NCBI RefSeq assembly: GCF_036588685.1
Contig: NC_086375.1
Location: forward strand, 43,555,270 to 43,619,269
DNA length: 64,000 bases
Direction of reading: 5' to 3'
DNA from: Mytilus trossulus
Taxonomy: Eukaryota; Mollusca; Bivalvia; Mytilida; Mytilidae
The position numbers were made by a program, and so were the translations under genes. A model generated the notes under the pieces. It was not told where the DNA came from. It saw only the letters and a list, made by a program, of their open reading frames with translations, and made no database searches. This document shows positions 12,881-25,304 of the stretch, piece after piece. The stretch's first letter is position 1; each line of letters starts with the position of its first letter.

Positions 12881-13390
12881 ATAGATGCCAAGACTTAATT
12901 TAGTATAAACGCCAGACGCACGTTTCGTCTTTAAAAGACTCATCAGTGTCGCTCGAATCCAAAAAAGTTAAAAAGGCCAAATAAAGTACGAAGTTGAAGA
13001 GCATTGAGGACCAAAATTCCTAAAAGTTTCGCCAAATACAGCTAAGGTAATATATGCTTGAGGTAGAAAAGTCTTAGTATTTCAAAAAATTCAAAAATTT
13101 GTAGACAGTTAATTTATGAATATAACCATATCAATGACAATTCATGTCAGCAAAAAAAGTGCTGACTACTGGGCTTGTGATACCCTCGGGGAAATAAATC
13201 TCCACCAGCAGTGGCATCGACCCAGTGGTTGTAAATAAACTGATCATAGATACAAGGACTAAATTTAGTAAATACGCCAGACGCTCGTTTCGTCTACAAA
13301 AGACTCATCAGTGCACTCGAATCCAAAAAAGTTAAAAAGGCCAAATAAAGTACGAAGTTGAAGAGCATTGAGAACCAAAATTCCGAAATG
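12881..13390 (+). repeat. Tandem pair of ACGCCAGACGC repeat units
   Basis: Units at about 12881-13029 and 13246-13384 share TACGCCAGACGC, CGTTTCGTCT, AAAGACTCATCAGTG, AAGTACGAAGTTGAAGAGCA and GACCAAAATTCC. Between them lies a block with GTGCTGACTACTGGGCTTG and CAGTGGCATCGACCCAGTGG. Confidence 0.7.
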
Positions 13391-13424
13391 AATAAAATAA
13401 TAATTTACTTTCTAAATTGTTAAT

Positions 13425-13555
13425 ATTATAAGTATTAGTATTTATATATATTAAGTATTAGTATTAATGGTAGTATATATATTAGTATTAGTATTTATTT
13501 TAGCATTAGTATTGATATTAGTTAATATGAGTATGAGTATAAGTATTATTATTCA
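13425..13555 (+). repeat. Low-complexity (TATTAG) tract
   Basis: Irregular runs of ATTAGTATT and related steps, with GAGTATGAGTATAAG at the end. Confidence 0.75.
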
Positions 13556-14167
13556 AAACGGTTTTCAAAATATTTTCTTCTTCTTCACTACAATAAAAAA
13601 GATACAGCACATGCAAATTTAACTAAATATGAAAAATTACAGATAAATATTAAAAAAACCACGTTCCCTTTTCAAACACGACGACTGTCCCTTTTCAGCC
13701 TGTGGATGATTATGATATTAATCTTCATATGATATAATAAATGACGATGGTAACAGATGGTTTAGTGATCATGAGTTCACGTCTAAAATATATGACTCAG
13801 ATTTTCATTTTATCTTTAAGTGTCACACATACTACAAACGCTAACAGTCAGCTACTGTAATAGTTCAAGGGCGGATGCTGAAAGCGTTACAGCAATGAAA
13901 AAGAAATATTCATATCTGGTTTCCAATTATAACATAGTGCCCAGTATCCCTATTTAATACGCCTTGGTGATTAATACATATTTAAGTACTTGACAAACAG
14001 TGACTAAAGTTTTTTTTCTATTTTCAAATCCGATAAATTATTCCATGAGGGACACAAAAACAAGAACCCTTACACAACTGCAAAAAATTTAAAACCCAAC
14101 TGAAGAATCAAGTTGATGGAAAAATCTTTACTTATAGAAACGAATAAAAAGAAACGTAACACGATAA

Positions 14168-15335
14168 AAAGTTTATGTTTATTAGAACCTATAAGCTGTT
14201 CATTTTTTTTAATGAGCTTGGGATTTTCAAATAGTTTAGCCTCTATCATCACTGAAGAGACATTTATTGTCGAAATGTGCCTCTGGTGCAGAAATATCGG
14301 TAACGCTAATGTTTTACTGTATTTGCATTTTCGACTTGTGAGATGTTTTCACATATCATTCTTTAAATAATAACATTGGTAGTTGCAAAAATACTTTTTT
14401 CAAATGGAAATTATTGGTAGGATAATTTTGTTATTTTAAAATATCTTTATCACATTTAGAAAGAGAATTCCGAAATCTTTCTTTCTTTCTTTTGTCTTGT
14501 AAAGATGAGATCATCCCTTCTGATAGGATAAGGCAGTTTCTTCAATTAATTTGACACATTAAGAATTAGTAATGTTAAGTCAGTTCATTTTTGTGGAATG
14601 ATAGGACAGAGAATGACTCAGCATTTCTGGAAGCACGCGCGGTCAAATCTTAATGAGGGTGACCTAATCCACTTTTTTCTTGTAAATTTGCAGAATTATT
14701 GATTCTGATGTGAAAAAATCTTGATGACACATTTTAAACAAGACAGATTCCGATAGATGAGCATTGTGATGACAAATCAGACATTTTTATAAGTTTTGAC
14801 GTGCTTTTCATATCATGTTGTGTGTTGAGAGAATGGCAAATTCACATTAAAGTCACAAAACTAAAGAATCATAAAATAGTTGAAAAGTAATAGGAATTAA
14901 AATAAATGATAATAGAGAATTTATTTTAGTTCAACCATCAAGTAAACAAAGTGCTTTTTAAACATTTGAGGTCAAAATAAATAAATGATTATAACAAATT
15001 TATTTTGATTCAACCATCAAGTACAAAAGACATGTTAAGATATTTATGGTCAAAATATAAAGTCACCTTTTCGTGTTCTTTATTGTTTATTGAGTAGTGT
15101 TTTTTTTAGTGTATTTTTTTTAAGTGAGTTATTTGAACCTTTAATCCTTAATATTAGTGGTTGCACCGTTTAATTTCGAAATTATGAATGCATTGAAATA
15201 ACATTAACTGTACAAATATGTTTGACTAATATGCTCATTTCGACAATAAATGTCTCCCCTGTAATGCCCGAGGTCAAACTATTTGAAAATTCAAAACTTA
15301 TTAAAAAAATAAAGAGCTTATAAACCGAAATAGAC
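14168..15335. mobile_element. Possible foldback element with ~110-bp inverted arms
   Basis: The left arm (14168-14295) has ATTTTCAAATAGTTTAGCCT and GAGACATTTATTGTCGAAAT. The right arm (15225-15335) has ATTTCGACAATAAATGTCTC and GGTCAAACTATTTGAAAAT as its complement. About 0.9 kb separates them. A further reverse piece is at 15565-15620. Confidence 0.45.
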
Positions 15336-15419
15336 AAAAGGAATAGTCAGTCTGGAAAGGAATCAAAGCTTTGCATGAGGAAAATATGTTCCTTAATTTA
15401 AAAAAAAATGAAACATAAA

Positions 15420-15545
15420 ATTTTGATAACACCTGTATTTATCTGCAGGTATAGAAATACTGGATACTGGGCTGGTTATACCCTCAGGCCCTAACAGTCC
15501 ACAAACAGAGGTATGTAACCAGTAGCAGCAATACCATTAACGTAC
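15420..15545 (+). repeat. ACGCCAGACGC family, middle block only
   Basis: Has GGATACTGGGCTGGTTATAC and GTCCACAAACAGAGGT, related to the block at 13160-13230. A shorter fragment with TACTGGGCTGGTGATAC lies near 15800. Confidence 0.45.
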
Positions 15546-16489
15546 CATAGTGTCTGTACCATATGCGTACTTCGACAATAAATGTCAATTCTGTGTTTCT
15601 AGAGGCGAGCATAGTTAAATACCTTAAACTTTTTAGATAAATGGAGAGATGATAAACTTAAATGAACAAAACGTATAGCCAAACCCGGTTAAGGAAATAG
15701 AGGTTAGCAGGAGAGAATTTAAAATTATTTCGAAAATTTTGTTACAGCAAATTTTGTAAACCCAATTTCCGTATTTTCATGCCAGTACCGAAGTACTGGG
15801 TACTGGGCTGGTGATACTTTCGGGGGATTGACAAATTAATTCAATATTTAGAATTAATTTCATATAAAGACGTTTTGTATTCTATCCATCTCTAAAAAAA
15901 AAAATAGTATTAACATTGTTAGACTAGTCGTAATAAGAACATTGATTTTTCGGTAGGAGATAACAATAAGATTGAACCTGCCACCAGGTGCTCGTTAACT
16001 ATTTCCAGTTTGATAAACAGTAACTGTTGTAACTGAACACATGGCACCAAGTCAAGGGACAATGTGGCGGGAAATAACCAAGCATGTTGTTTCATGTCTT
16101 ATTGTTACCGCACATTGTATGGCGTACCCACCCGAACACTGGGGATGACAAATATGTTTAACTTTCGATTGAAAAGGTTGAATTAAGTTATTTGTCGAAA
16201 ATATTGTTGTATTGCTTATAACAAGTAAAACCGATTGTAATCGATTGTTATCGATTTTTTTATAATCTGGTTACCTAGTGGTATGCATATGCATTTTAAA
16301 AACGAATGCTACTTGGTTTTAAAAATGCCATTGTTATTTGATTGAACGAACAACGTCGTGACCATCGTGTTATAAAAACAGTCGAACACTAAAATACCAA
16401 ATGTTCGGCTATTCAACAATGAAGACAATTTGCTTTATCTGAATGATATTTGTACAACTCATCTATTTTAAATATCTATGATGTGTTTT

Positions 16490-16580
16490 GTGCACTACTG
16501 TTTATCTGTTTGTCTTTTTCCTTTTTATCCACGATTTATGAGGCTTAATGTCCCTTTGGTATCTATTCGTCTTATATGTC
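16490..16580 (-). repeat. Short fragment of the same interspersed family
   Basis: Has the fragment TGTTTATCTGTTTGTCTTTT and GTCCCTTTGGTATCTATTCG, matching the end of the 10.4-kb copy. Confidence 0.45.
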
Positions 16581-18245
16581 AACACTATCTATAGTGATTT
16601 AAACTTTCTTATGATTTTGGATATCCATTTCATTGAAAGAAGGACTATATACAGACTAGCTGTATATTATCATGAAGTTAAGAGAATTTTTTTTATAGAC
16701 ATACGGTTATTGTTCCTAATTGGAAAATAGAATCGCAAACGAGAACTCAGATTTTAGCATTCATGTCTGCATTTTGGTGTCTGGATTTTGCTTACTATAT
16801 GTAGGTAATAAGTCTTGTAGAATTATTCCAAGTATAGTTCAATTTTTTGGGCTTTTTCTTTCATTTTTTTTTCTATTCGAGCAACATTAGTCTGAAATAC
16901 ATAATATGATGAGTTTACTGTAGATTCGAAGCAAACTTTAAATTATATTTTTCCACAAAAAAATTGAACTTCATGCTTTAAAATTCAAATTAATTAACGT
17001 TAATATATATGGCGACGGCATGCGATAATTATTGCTACTCCTGAAAACAGCAGTCTAACTCAAGTAGTATGTTTATTCATTAACGTTTGTGAATAAAATG
17101 CAATATTTAATAGTATATTTTAAAATTTTGTAATTAAGCATCATATATATTTGTGTATGTATGCAAAAAATTTGATAATTAGTAAAAATGGACAAATTGC
17201 ATACAAATCTAAGACACGAAAGAAAAATCAAAATCCGAATTTAATATTCTTCTGTAAAAGGTATTACTCATATTCAAGCACGTGTCGGAGATTCCAGGTA
17301 TGAGTCATGTAAATAGGTCATCGGCAGGTGAGAATAAACGCATGATATGCAGTTTGATTATGCATTACATGGATCATTAAAAGATGAAGAAAAAAAACGA
17401 TAAAGCTTTTGAAGTTTGCACAAGAAGTTCATTGTTATCATTGGTATTACAAAAGAATTAAATTAATTAGCCGGTGACTAACAAGTTACTTGTTATGTGT
17501 GCGCTATTGGTTCTGGTAAAACTTCGAAAATAAACTGAAAATAATTTTGAAAATAATAAAGATGCAAAACACAAAACATTAATAGAAATTATGTTCGAGA
17601 AAAAAATGTATTGATATCAAACTGAAAAAGACAAAAGGAATATTTTCAAGATAAAACAGAATACTTGCATAGGCAACTTTTATTGGTCTAATGATCTCTA
17701 ATACCATATTTTAATGAGGAATAGTTAGCAAATTTGTAAAAGACAATATAAAATGCATATTGTTTATCTATTAAATTAAAAGTACAATATAAGGCACAAT
17801 TTGACTTTTTCAGATTTAATGCATAAGGGTTATACAAAAATTGTAAAAATACTTGATTAAAGGATTATTGCATATTTACTTAAAGTCTATGGACAGAAAT
17901 TGCACTTGTTTTCGTTAAATTACATTTATTATGGTCGAGAAAAATTATATAATATGCTGATAATCCTGTTTACTATACAATTATAAAAAGTTTTCTGTAC
18001 ATTTCTTATGTATAAGTATATAATACATTTACAAAGTACACATTGATGATTTAAATATTTCGTACAGTATTAATCTCAACTGATTGAGGTGTTTCCTCAA
18101 ACGAAAAAAATATACTCTTATAAAGAGTATTCAAATAATTCACAAATAAAGGACGATAACATAGCTACAATGACACCGACCAGGGAAGACACAACGAGTT
18201 ATCTGTGTTTCGGCCAATATCCAGCAACATAATAATTAAAAGGCA
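16580..18245. other. AT-rich intergenic stretch, nothing recognised
   Basis: No coding signal. Many short A/T runs; no recognised repeat before the degenerate mussel repeat at 18250. Confidence 0.5.
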
Positions 18246-18249
18246 AGTT

Positions 18250-18580
18250 CAACAAGTTGCGGATCAGAAGAAAAAGATTAAAAAAAAAAAATAACGAACT
18301 CCACGGACAATTCAAATCGGGGAGTTTCTTATCAAAAGGTAAAATCACAAAAATACTGAACTTAGAGGAAAATCAATTCGGAAAGTACATAACCACATGG
18401 CAAAATCAAATAACAAAACGCATAAAAAACGAATGGAAAAGAAATGGCAAAGTCAAAAGATTAAACACGTCAAGCAAATGGAAAACAGTTGTCATCTCTT
18501 GACTAGTTGGTACAGGCATTTCCTTATTTAGAAAATGGTGGATTTAACCTTTATTTTTTTAGCTACTTGTTGGACAGCCA
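18250..18580 (+). repeat. Degenerate mussel repeat (TTGGTACAGGCATTT block)
   Basis: Has GACAATTCAAATCGGGGAGT, TCAAGCAAATGGAAAACAGT and TTGGTACAGGCATTTCCTTA, a known mussel repeat layout. The 81-codon Lys-rich frame here is a repeat product. Confidence 0.5.
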
Positions 18581-18840
18581 AAAAGTGTAACCTATGTGTC
18601 TTTGTCGTAAAGCTATATTGTAATGTAATGTACACGTGATTAGATTTTTTTATCCTAATCGCTGTCTTTTGAAGAATCAAACGACGACACGATAGCGTGT
18701 GAAAGAAAACATATATATGAAAAGTTAAACTTTATAGTAAAAGAAAGACAACTCTGATTGAAATCAATATAGTGTATGTTGTTAGTTTGTTACCTCCCTT
18801 TCTTCATTAAAATAAAAGTTTTTTTTAACGAAATACGGTT

Positions 18841-19265
18841 AAGGTAATTTATTCCTGAGGTAAGAGGATCCTTAGTTTTTCGAAAACTTCAAAGTTTTGT
18901 AACAGGAAATTTATAAAAATGACCATATAATTGATATTCATGTCAACACCGAAGTGCTAACTACTAAGCTGGTGATACCCTAAGGAATAAAACGTCCACC
19001 AGCAATGGCATCGACCCAGTGGTGTAAATAGTTATCAAAGGTACCAGGATAATAATTTAATACGCCAGACGCACGTATTGTCTACATAAGATTCACCAGT
19101 GACGCTCAAATGGAAATAGTTATAATGCCGTTGGTACAAAGTTGAAGAGCATTAAGGACAAAAAGTTGTGCCAAATACGACTAAGGTAATGAATAATATC
19201 TGGGATAAGAGCATCCTTAGTTTTTCGAAAACTTCAAAGTTTTTTTTACAGGAAATTTATAAAAA
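18841..19265 (+). repeat. ACGCCAGACGC family, about one and a quarter tandem units
   Basis: The segment with CCTTAGTTTTTCGAAAACTT occurs at 18868 and again at 19211, about 343 bp apart, showing tandem arrangement. TACGCCAGACGC and GGCATCGACCCAGTGG lie between. Confidence 0.65.
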
Positions 19266-19699
19266 ATGGATGTATAAATTTCATAAAGGAATCTGGACAG
19301 GGTTGGATAAAAAAAGAGCAAAATCAAACTGTTTTTGTATCTTTATCTCAATGAAATTTGATGCTACCAACATTTAAATCCGCAAGAAATACATTATGAT
19401 TATTTGGTACAAGTGACAGCGAAGTTTAGTAAAAGGAAACAACAAACAGATATAAGAAATAAAGAAGGAACCGTATATTCAAACTGAGAAAGTTTCTGTC
19501 TGATGTATTGGTCTGCAAGAACGTAAAGAAAATAGAAACAAACATACATATTTGTCATTAATTGTTATATTTTACGTGTGCAAAGTAAACTTTTCGCACT
19601 CCAACTAAAACCCATCAAATATACCACACTTATATAGTTTGGAAAGGAAGACGCGCGATTTTTTATTTACATTAGTGGCGCTAGAATCAAAACAGTTGG

Positions 19700-19945
19700 A
19701 AAGCTAAATCAACTAGATAGATGAAGAGTACAAATAACCCAAAACATCCAAAACGGGCAAACAAAAAGGTAAATAAAGGCAATGGTAGCATACCGCTGTT
19801 CGAAACTCATAAATAAATAGAGAAAAAAAAAATCCGGGTTACAAATTGAAACTGAGGGAAACGCATCAAACAGAAGAGGAGAACAATAACACAACAGAAA
19901 CACTAAAATGTAACTAGAATGTAACACACATATTGACATCTATAC
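19700..19945 (+). repeat. Mussel interspersed repeat, ACACAACAGAAACACT family
   Basis: Has GGCAATGGTAGCATACCGCT, CCGGGTTACAAATTGAAACT, GAGGAGAACAATAACACAAC and AGAAACACTAAAATGTAACT. Reverse copies are at 29030-29210 and 40240-40600. Confidence 0.6.
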
Positions 19946-20374
19946 TAAACTGCGGCCAAGCTTCGCGAAAGGTCGTGCGACATAATCAGTCAAACAAACT
20001 TTATTAGATTTATTCTCTAAGGAACGATCGTTTTCATTGGTCAATTCAAACCATCGACCTCACACCTGCGAAAATAGAACACACGTACTTTAACGTTGAA
20101 TGGACTGATTAATATTCACGTAGCTGGTCAAGGTCGTTTAAAGCTTCTATCGTCGTTTTCGCATACATCAATTCTAGCTTTTTTATAAATGTGCATGTGA
20201 AATTCATTGGTTTTATAACTTTCTGCAATTGGTAGTAAAGTTTAAACTTTAAAATCTGAACAAATTTAAATCAAGGGACTGTCAACATAAATTTGTTCCA
20301 CCTAAAAAGTTCCAGTGGAAACTTTATTATAAACAATGTCATAATACCTGTACCTGATGGAACAAATATTATAC

Positions 20375-20514
20375 ACCTATTGACTGGGTGTGAGGGTAAT
20401 AGCAAGTTTGTTGTCCCTGAGATATCAACTATTGCTCGAGGCAAAGCCGAGAGCAATAGTTGGTATGCGAAGGGACGACAAACTTGCTATTACCCGCACA
20501 ACCAGTCATTAGGT
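20375..20514. mobile_element. ~140-bp near-perfect hairpin, probably the core of a larger repeat
   Basis: GGGTAATAGCAAGTTTGT and CAACTATTGCTC on the left pair with GAGCAATAGTTG and ACAAACTTGCTATTACCC on the right around a spacer near 20443. Arms are about 65 bp. Related AACTATTGACTG sequence recurs near 21040, so the full repeat may reach about 21.1 kb. Confidence 0.65.
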
Positions 20515-21649
20515 GTTTTTTTATACTGAAAACACAGTCATTAAGTATTTTTATATACCAAATTAACTAATTTTCTAAAAGTGTACAAGTATCATCTGAA
20601 GAAAAAAAATATGTCACATGCGTTGACATGCACAAGATGAACTAAACGTTTTTTATAGTTCTTCTTGTATTTGTAAATTTTTCATTAATTGCAATCAAGA
20701 CTAGTCTAGAAATACTTGTGTTAAATTTTCCGTGCATATGATACATTTTAGCTAAGATACACAAAATGCAAATTTACTTTTAGAATACTATTACAGAACC
20801 CATATTATGAACAAGGTACTATATTTTAGATCTTAAAAAATGCGTGCGAAGATTTTCTCTCTTTTACAATTGCTTCTTGTAAGTCAATCGACACAAACAG
20901 ATTATACTGTTTACAATATTAGGGTATGACGTTGCCAAGCAAAATAGTCAATGACATCATTATTGTCCAATGAAAAATAAGCATGAAAAGTACGGGAGAG
21001 ATGATTTATATGAAACTATTAACCGGGGTAATAGTCTTTGAAACTATTGACTGACAAATAGTCTGTGGAATGAAATAGCACAACTATTTCATTGTTTTTT
21101 TTATATAGAAATAACATACTGAGGTATAATAATCTGTACTATTTATTCCGTTAGGAACATCTACTGTAATATTTATTTCTGTGGAAATATTAAATATACC
21201 AGCATAGTTTTACCATTTGGAACTTATATTATGAAGGAACTTCTATTCCGTGACAGGACGACATCAAAAGTTCAATATAGGATAAAAAAAAAGCTCAATT
21301 CACATATTTTGACATTGACTCCCCGAAGTTGCTTCTCCTGCCTTTTCTTGTACTCAATTGACTGATTTAATTAACTTCGACATAGGATAGTGATTTTTTT
21401 TATTCCGTTTACTTGAAGAAAATAAAATTCCGAAATTGTAAGTAAATTCATATAATGTAACCAACCACGCTTTGTTAAGAAAAAACGGAGATGGCCAATA
21501 ATGGCACAGGGGATGATTAAATGTAGTTTATAAACTCCAACTTTATACTTCATGAGATTTTGCTATTCTCGGTTGAAAAACGAACGCAAATTATATATTG
21601 TAAATATCAAACCGTTGGTTTTCCCGTTTGCATGGTTTTACAATAGTAA

Positions 21650-21805
21650 TTTGGGGCCCTTTATAGCTTGTTGTTCAGTGTGAGCCAAGGCTCCGTGTTG
21701 AAGGCCGTACATTGATCTATAATCATGGTTTACTTTTATAAATGTTTTTGGATGGAGAGTTGTCTCATTGGCACTCACACCACTTCTTCCTATATCTATG
21801 TAAAT
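21650..21805 (-). repeat. TGCCAATGAGACAACTCT family repeat, reverse copy
   Basis: Has GAGCCAAGGCTCCGTGTTGA, AGGCCGTACATTGATCTATA and GAGAGTTGTCTCATTGGCAC. The block at 1435-1560 is a second copy of its left part. Confidence 0.65.
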
Positions 21806-22099
21806 AGAAACAAACAGTTTTTGTTTTTTTAAAAGTGTTTATTTATTGAATCTTTTAAATGTATTGATAAACAGGTGAGTTTTTTCTTGTACATGCATTT
21901 AGTTAATTTCTTAATTTCTTGATATTTTGTTTATCAGTTTATCATACACGTTTCGTTTTGTATTTCATTTGAAATACGAATACAAAATACATATACTTTA
22001 ACGGATAGTTCAACAATGTTATGCAGCTCTATTCTTACAGTATAACATTAAAAGATAAATGCTCATCCCTTTAAAATCGAAAACAGTACATTTTTATTT

Positions 22100-22280
22100 A
22101 AAAAAGAAGATGTGGTATGATTGCTAATGAGACAACTCTCCACAAGAGACCAAAATGACACAGAAATTAACAACTATAGGTTACCGTACGGCTTTCAATA
22201 ATGAGCAAAGCCCATACTGCATAGTCCGGCAATACAAGTCCCCGAAATGACAATATAAAACAATTCTAACGAAAATTGTT
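22100..22280 (+). repeat. TGCCAATGAGACAACTCT family repeat, near-consensus copy
   Basis: Has AGAAGATGTGGTATGATTGC, GACAACTCTCCACAAGAGAC, GAAATTAACAACTATAGGTT and AATGAGCAAAGCCCATACTG. Confidence 0.7.
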
Positions 22281-22284
22281 TCTT

Positions 22285-23555
22285 ATAAACTACGACATTT
22301 CTCACAAGTATTAATTTAGTAATTAGTTCCACACATGCAAAATAAATAATCTTTGTCGATGTAACATTACAATTTATTACAACAACATGCCTTCACTGAA
22401 TTCATTCAGGTGCACAAATGATACGATTAAAGTTATTTTGTTTTCATCTTAAGTTGGGGGACAATTTCCTCCGTTTATGGTACGCTTATAGCTACTATGT
22501 GTATGTTTTATAGCATGAAAATAATAAAAGAGGAATGTCAGTGCAACCCCTCATTAATGATTGTAACGGATTAGTATTATGAGATACTTATTATAAGTGA
22601 CTACGACATTGTTAGGATTATAACCTATCGTCAGTATGAAAGAAATTAAAAGTGGTTCATATATACATCCGTATAAAAGCGGCATATGTATTTTATTTTA
22701 TCCTTATATTTCTCATCATGCCGGGTACAAGATAATTGAGTTTCTGCATTCATAAAGAACTTAGAATTTTACTTAAAACAAAATATCAGTATAATATTTC
22801 GACCCCACTATTTGAAGTTAACAAAACTATTATTTAATTCTTTTGACCAAAGGTTTGTAAACTATACAAATCATTGTTTTTACGTTCGTAGTAACATAGT
22901 AAATTCCATTGTCGGTCACCTGTGTCAATTCACGTGCACACTGACTACATTGTTGTTGCATTTAAATCTTTCGGCCAATGAAATGAGACGTAACAAGTTG
23001 TGTGTTTGTGATACGCCAGAATGTTATCAATGAACTATCAAATGCTAAAGTTAATTTTGCGACTTTTTCAACTTCTTGCGACTTTCATACTTTTTTAGGT
23101 TAAAATTATTGCTCCACTAAGTATAGTATATTTTCTGGAATACTCAATATCAAATTAAATATAGAAATTGAAAGTCAAGCATCGAATATGAGAACATTTG
23201 GATCAAGGACCTGAAATTCAAAGTTGAGAGTAAAGTTCCTCGAAAATAAATTGTGAGTTAATACTTTTGTCTAGGATCAAAGCGACAGTATATATTCTAA
23301 AAGCAAATATAAAATTGAAACACATTTCCCACCATTGTTATTCCGACTATAAATAAGGAAGATAATAAGAGGAGTAAAACACTTCATGATAAAAAGAAAG
23401 AAAACAATCGAAAGAATAGATACAGTTTAAGCAACTGATTACTAATCTATATACTAGTAGCACCATTCTCTCTGTATAAGAAATATATTATATGAAACGT
23501 TTTGAAAGCAGCAGATAGCAGAAAAGGATAGCTTTAGCATATTTTTCAGGTCAAA
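22285..23555. other. Intergenic stretch, nothing recognised
   Basis: A 73-codon plus-strand frame at 22812-23033 has no similarity I know and no splice context. Confidence 0.45.
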
Positions 23556-23559
23556 TATG

Positions 23560-23870
23560 ACTACAGCAGACTAATTGGTTGGTGCTTCATATAGGATAGT
23601 TCCAGCAGCAGTGGCATCCATCCAGTCGTAAAAACTCATAAAAGATACCCGGCTTGTAATTTGACCCTTTGTCCTTGTAAACGCATAGTGGCGTCCGAAT
23701 CCAACCAGTTGAAAGGCCTAATCAAAAGCGAAGTTGAAGAGACGAATGATACTCAAACTATCAACAAATTATGCATTATACCGAGAAGGCCTTTATGACC
23801 GGAGTAAACAACCTTAGTGTTTCGAAAATTCAAAATTTAGTTTATTGCTAATAGAAAAGGTACATTTCAT
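23560..23870 (+). repeat. ACGCCAGACGC family, highly divergent copy
   Basis: Keeps AGCAGCAGTGGCATCCATCC, TGGCGTCCGAATCCAACCAG and GCGAAGTTGAAGAG in the right order but has lost much identity. Confidence 0.5.
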
Positions 23871-24137
23871 GGTAACCTACTGTACGACTATGGTTTCTAC
23901 AACGGTCGTGGTGGCATCAATATAAATAACCATTATTTCAACATACAATTTGTCAATACCTTTTAAGCAACTCTGGAATCAAGGAATTTGAACAGCAAAC
24001 ACAAATTCTGGAATATCTATCGAACATAATCATATATATACATACATTCCTATATTGAAATAGTCAGAGTTCCACACAAGGCATTATATATACGTCGGTT
24101 GTTAAGTAGTCATACTCTATTAAGATCATGTTCAGAC

Positions 24138-24262
24138 CCGTAGCCAGGAATTTCCAAGGACTCACAAACTCGACTTAACAGTCACAATTCGAACAGAACA
24201 TTGACTTTAACAGTGCTTATTTGTTTTCAAGCTAGGGGGTCGTCCTAACCCCCTGGCTACGG
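24138..24262. mobile_element. MITE-like element with CCGTAGCCAGG terminal inverted repeats
   Basis: CCGTAGCCAGG at 24138-24148 and CCTGGCTACGG at 24252-24262 are perfect inverted repeats 125 bp apart. No coding capacity. Confidence 0.55.
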
Positions 24263-25083
24263 ATATGATGTTTATATTAAATTATGTTAAACAAAATCCA
24301 TGTACATTGTATATGTTTTTGTCCTGTTGCATCATCAACCCATTTATAGAATGGGTTTATACGGAATTGTGGATTTTCATGGAGGGATAGCATTGGTGTT
24401 TGAATTGAGCATTGGGAAATTATAGTGAAGCGGAGTTGTTGTGTTTTGTTATCGTCTACAATCTCATTTTTCGTGACTGGTGTAGAGTAGTGAATTCTAT
24501 AAATTCCAATTTATTTGCATAGATATTCCAGATACCAATGCGTTTTGCATTAATAAACAATACTGTTTAGGGCTTTAAATTGTCAATTTAAACAAAACTA
24601 TATTTTTCGCGTACAAAATGTTATTATGGTAATTTCTATTATTACATAGGTGTATCCATTATGTTTATCTATCATATATGCTGCCTTTTCTATAACTCCA
24701 AAAAGTTTCAACTATCGAACCTGTCGTTATGGTTTGGCTCAGACAATGTAACAAAAAAGAGTAAAAGAACAAATGAATGACTAGTTTATTTACAGGATGT
24801 CGCAGACATAATACACATCGTATTGTATTAATAAAAATATAATATATAAAACATTTCATTCTTTTGATGGTTGAAAAAAAATAATTACACTAAAAAAAAA
24901 GAAACTCGTCTATATTCGTCGTTGATACTTTTGACAATATTTATCTCGTCGTTAATAGGTACTTTTGACAATGTGTATATTAAATTCTGTCTTTAAGATT
25001 GTTTTTCCCATCTTGGTTCCATGTCATGTAAATTGGAATAGAATACTAGATTATAAATTGTATGTTCACGACGTACATTTTAC

Positions 25084-25299
25084 ATGGAGGACATCGCGAT
25101 TGAATGCGATAGGGAGTTCAAAAACATTTTACCAAAACAATTAACTCTTTCAAAATTACTCGACGTCGACTTCACAGATTTGTTACTAAAACAGAAATTA
25201 TATTGTATTTCAGATCTATCGATAATATCAATAATAATACAAAAAAAGCGACTGTCTGAAAAGCATGTTATATACACAACAAAATCCACATCAAAATAA
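25084..25299 (+). CDS. Isolated 71-codon reading frame, unknown
   Basis: The frame starts MEDIAIECDREFKNILPK and continues with a leucine-rich helical stretch (LLDVDFTDLLLK). The pattern loosely resembles the first helices of a CARD/death-fold domain. It has no clear splice signals, no neighbouring exons and no recognised family. It does not overlap a repeat I know, which is the main reason to list it. Confidence 0.15.
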   Translation: MEDIAIECDREFKNILPKQLTLSKLLDVDFTDLLLKQKLYCISDLSIISIIIQKKRLSEKHVIYTTKSTSK

Positions 25300-25304
25300 A
25301 CTTA

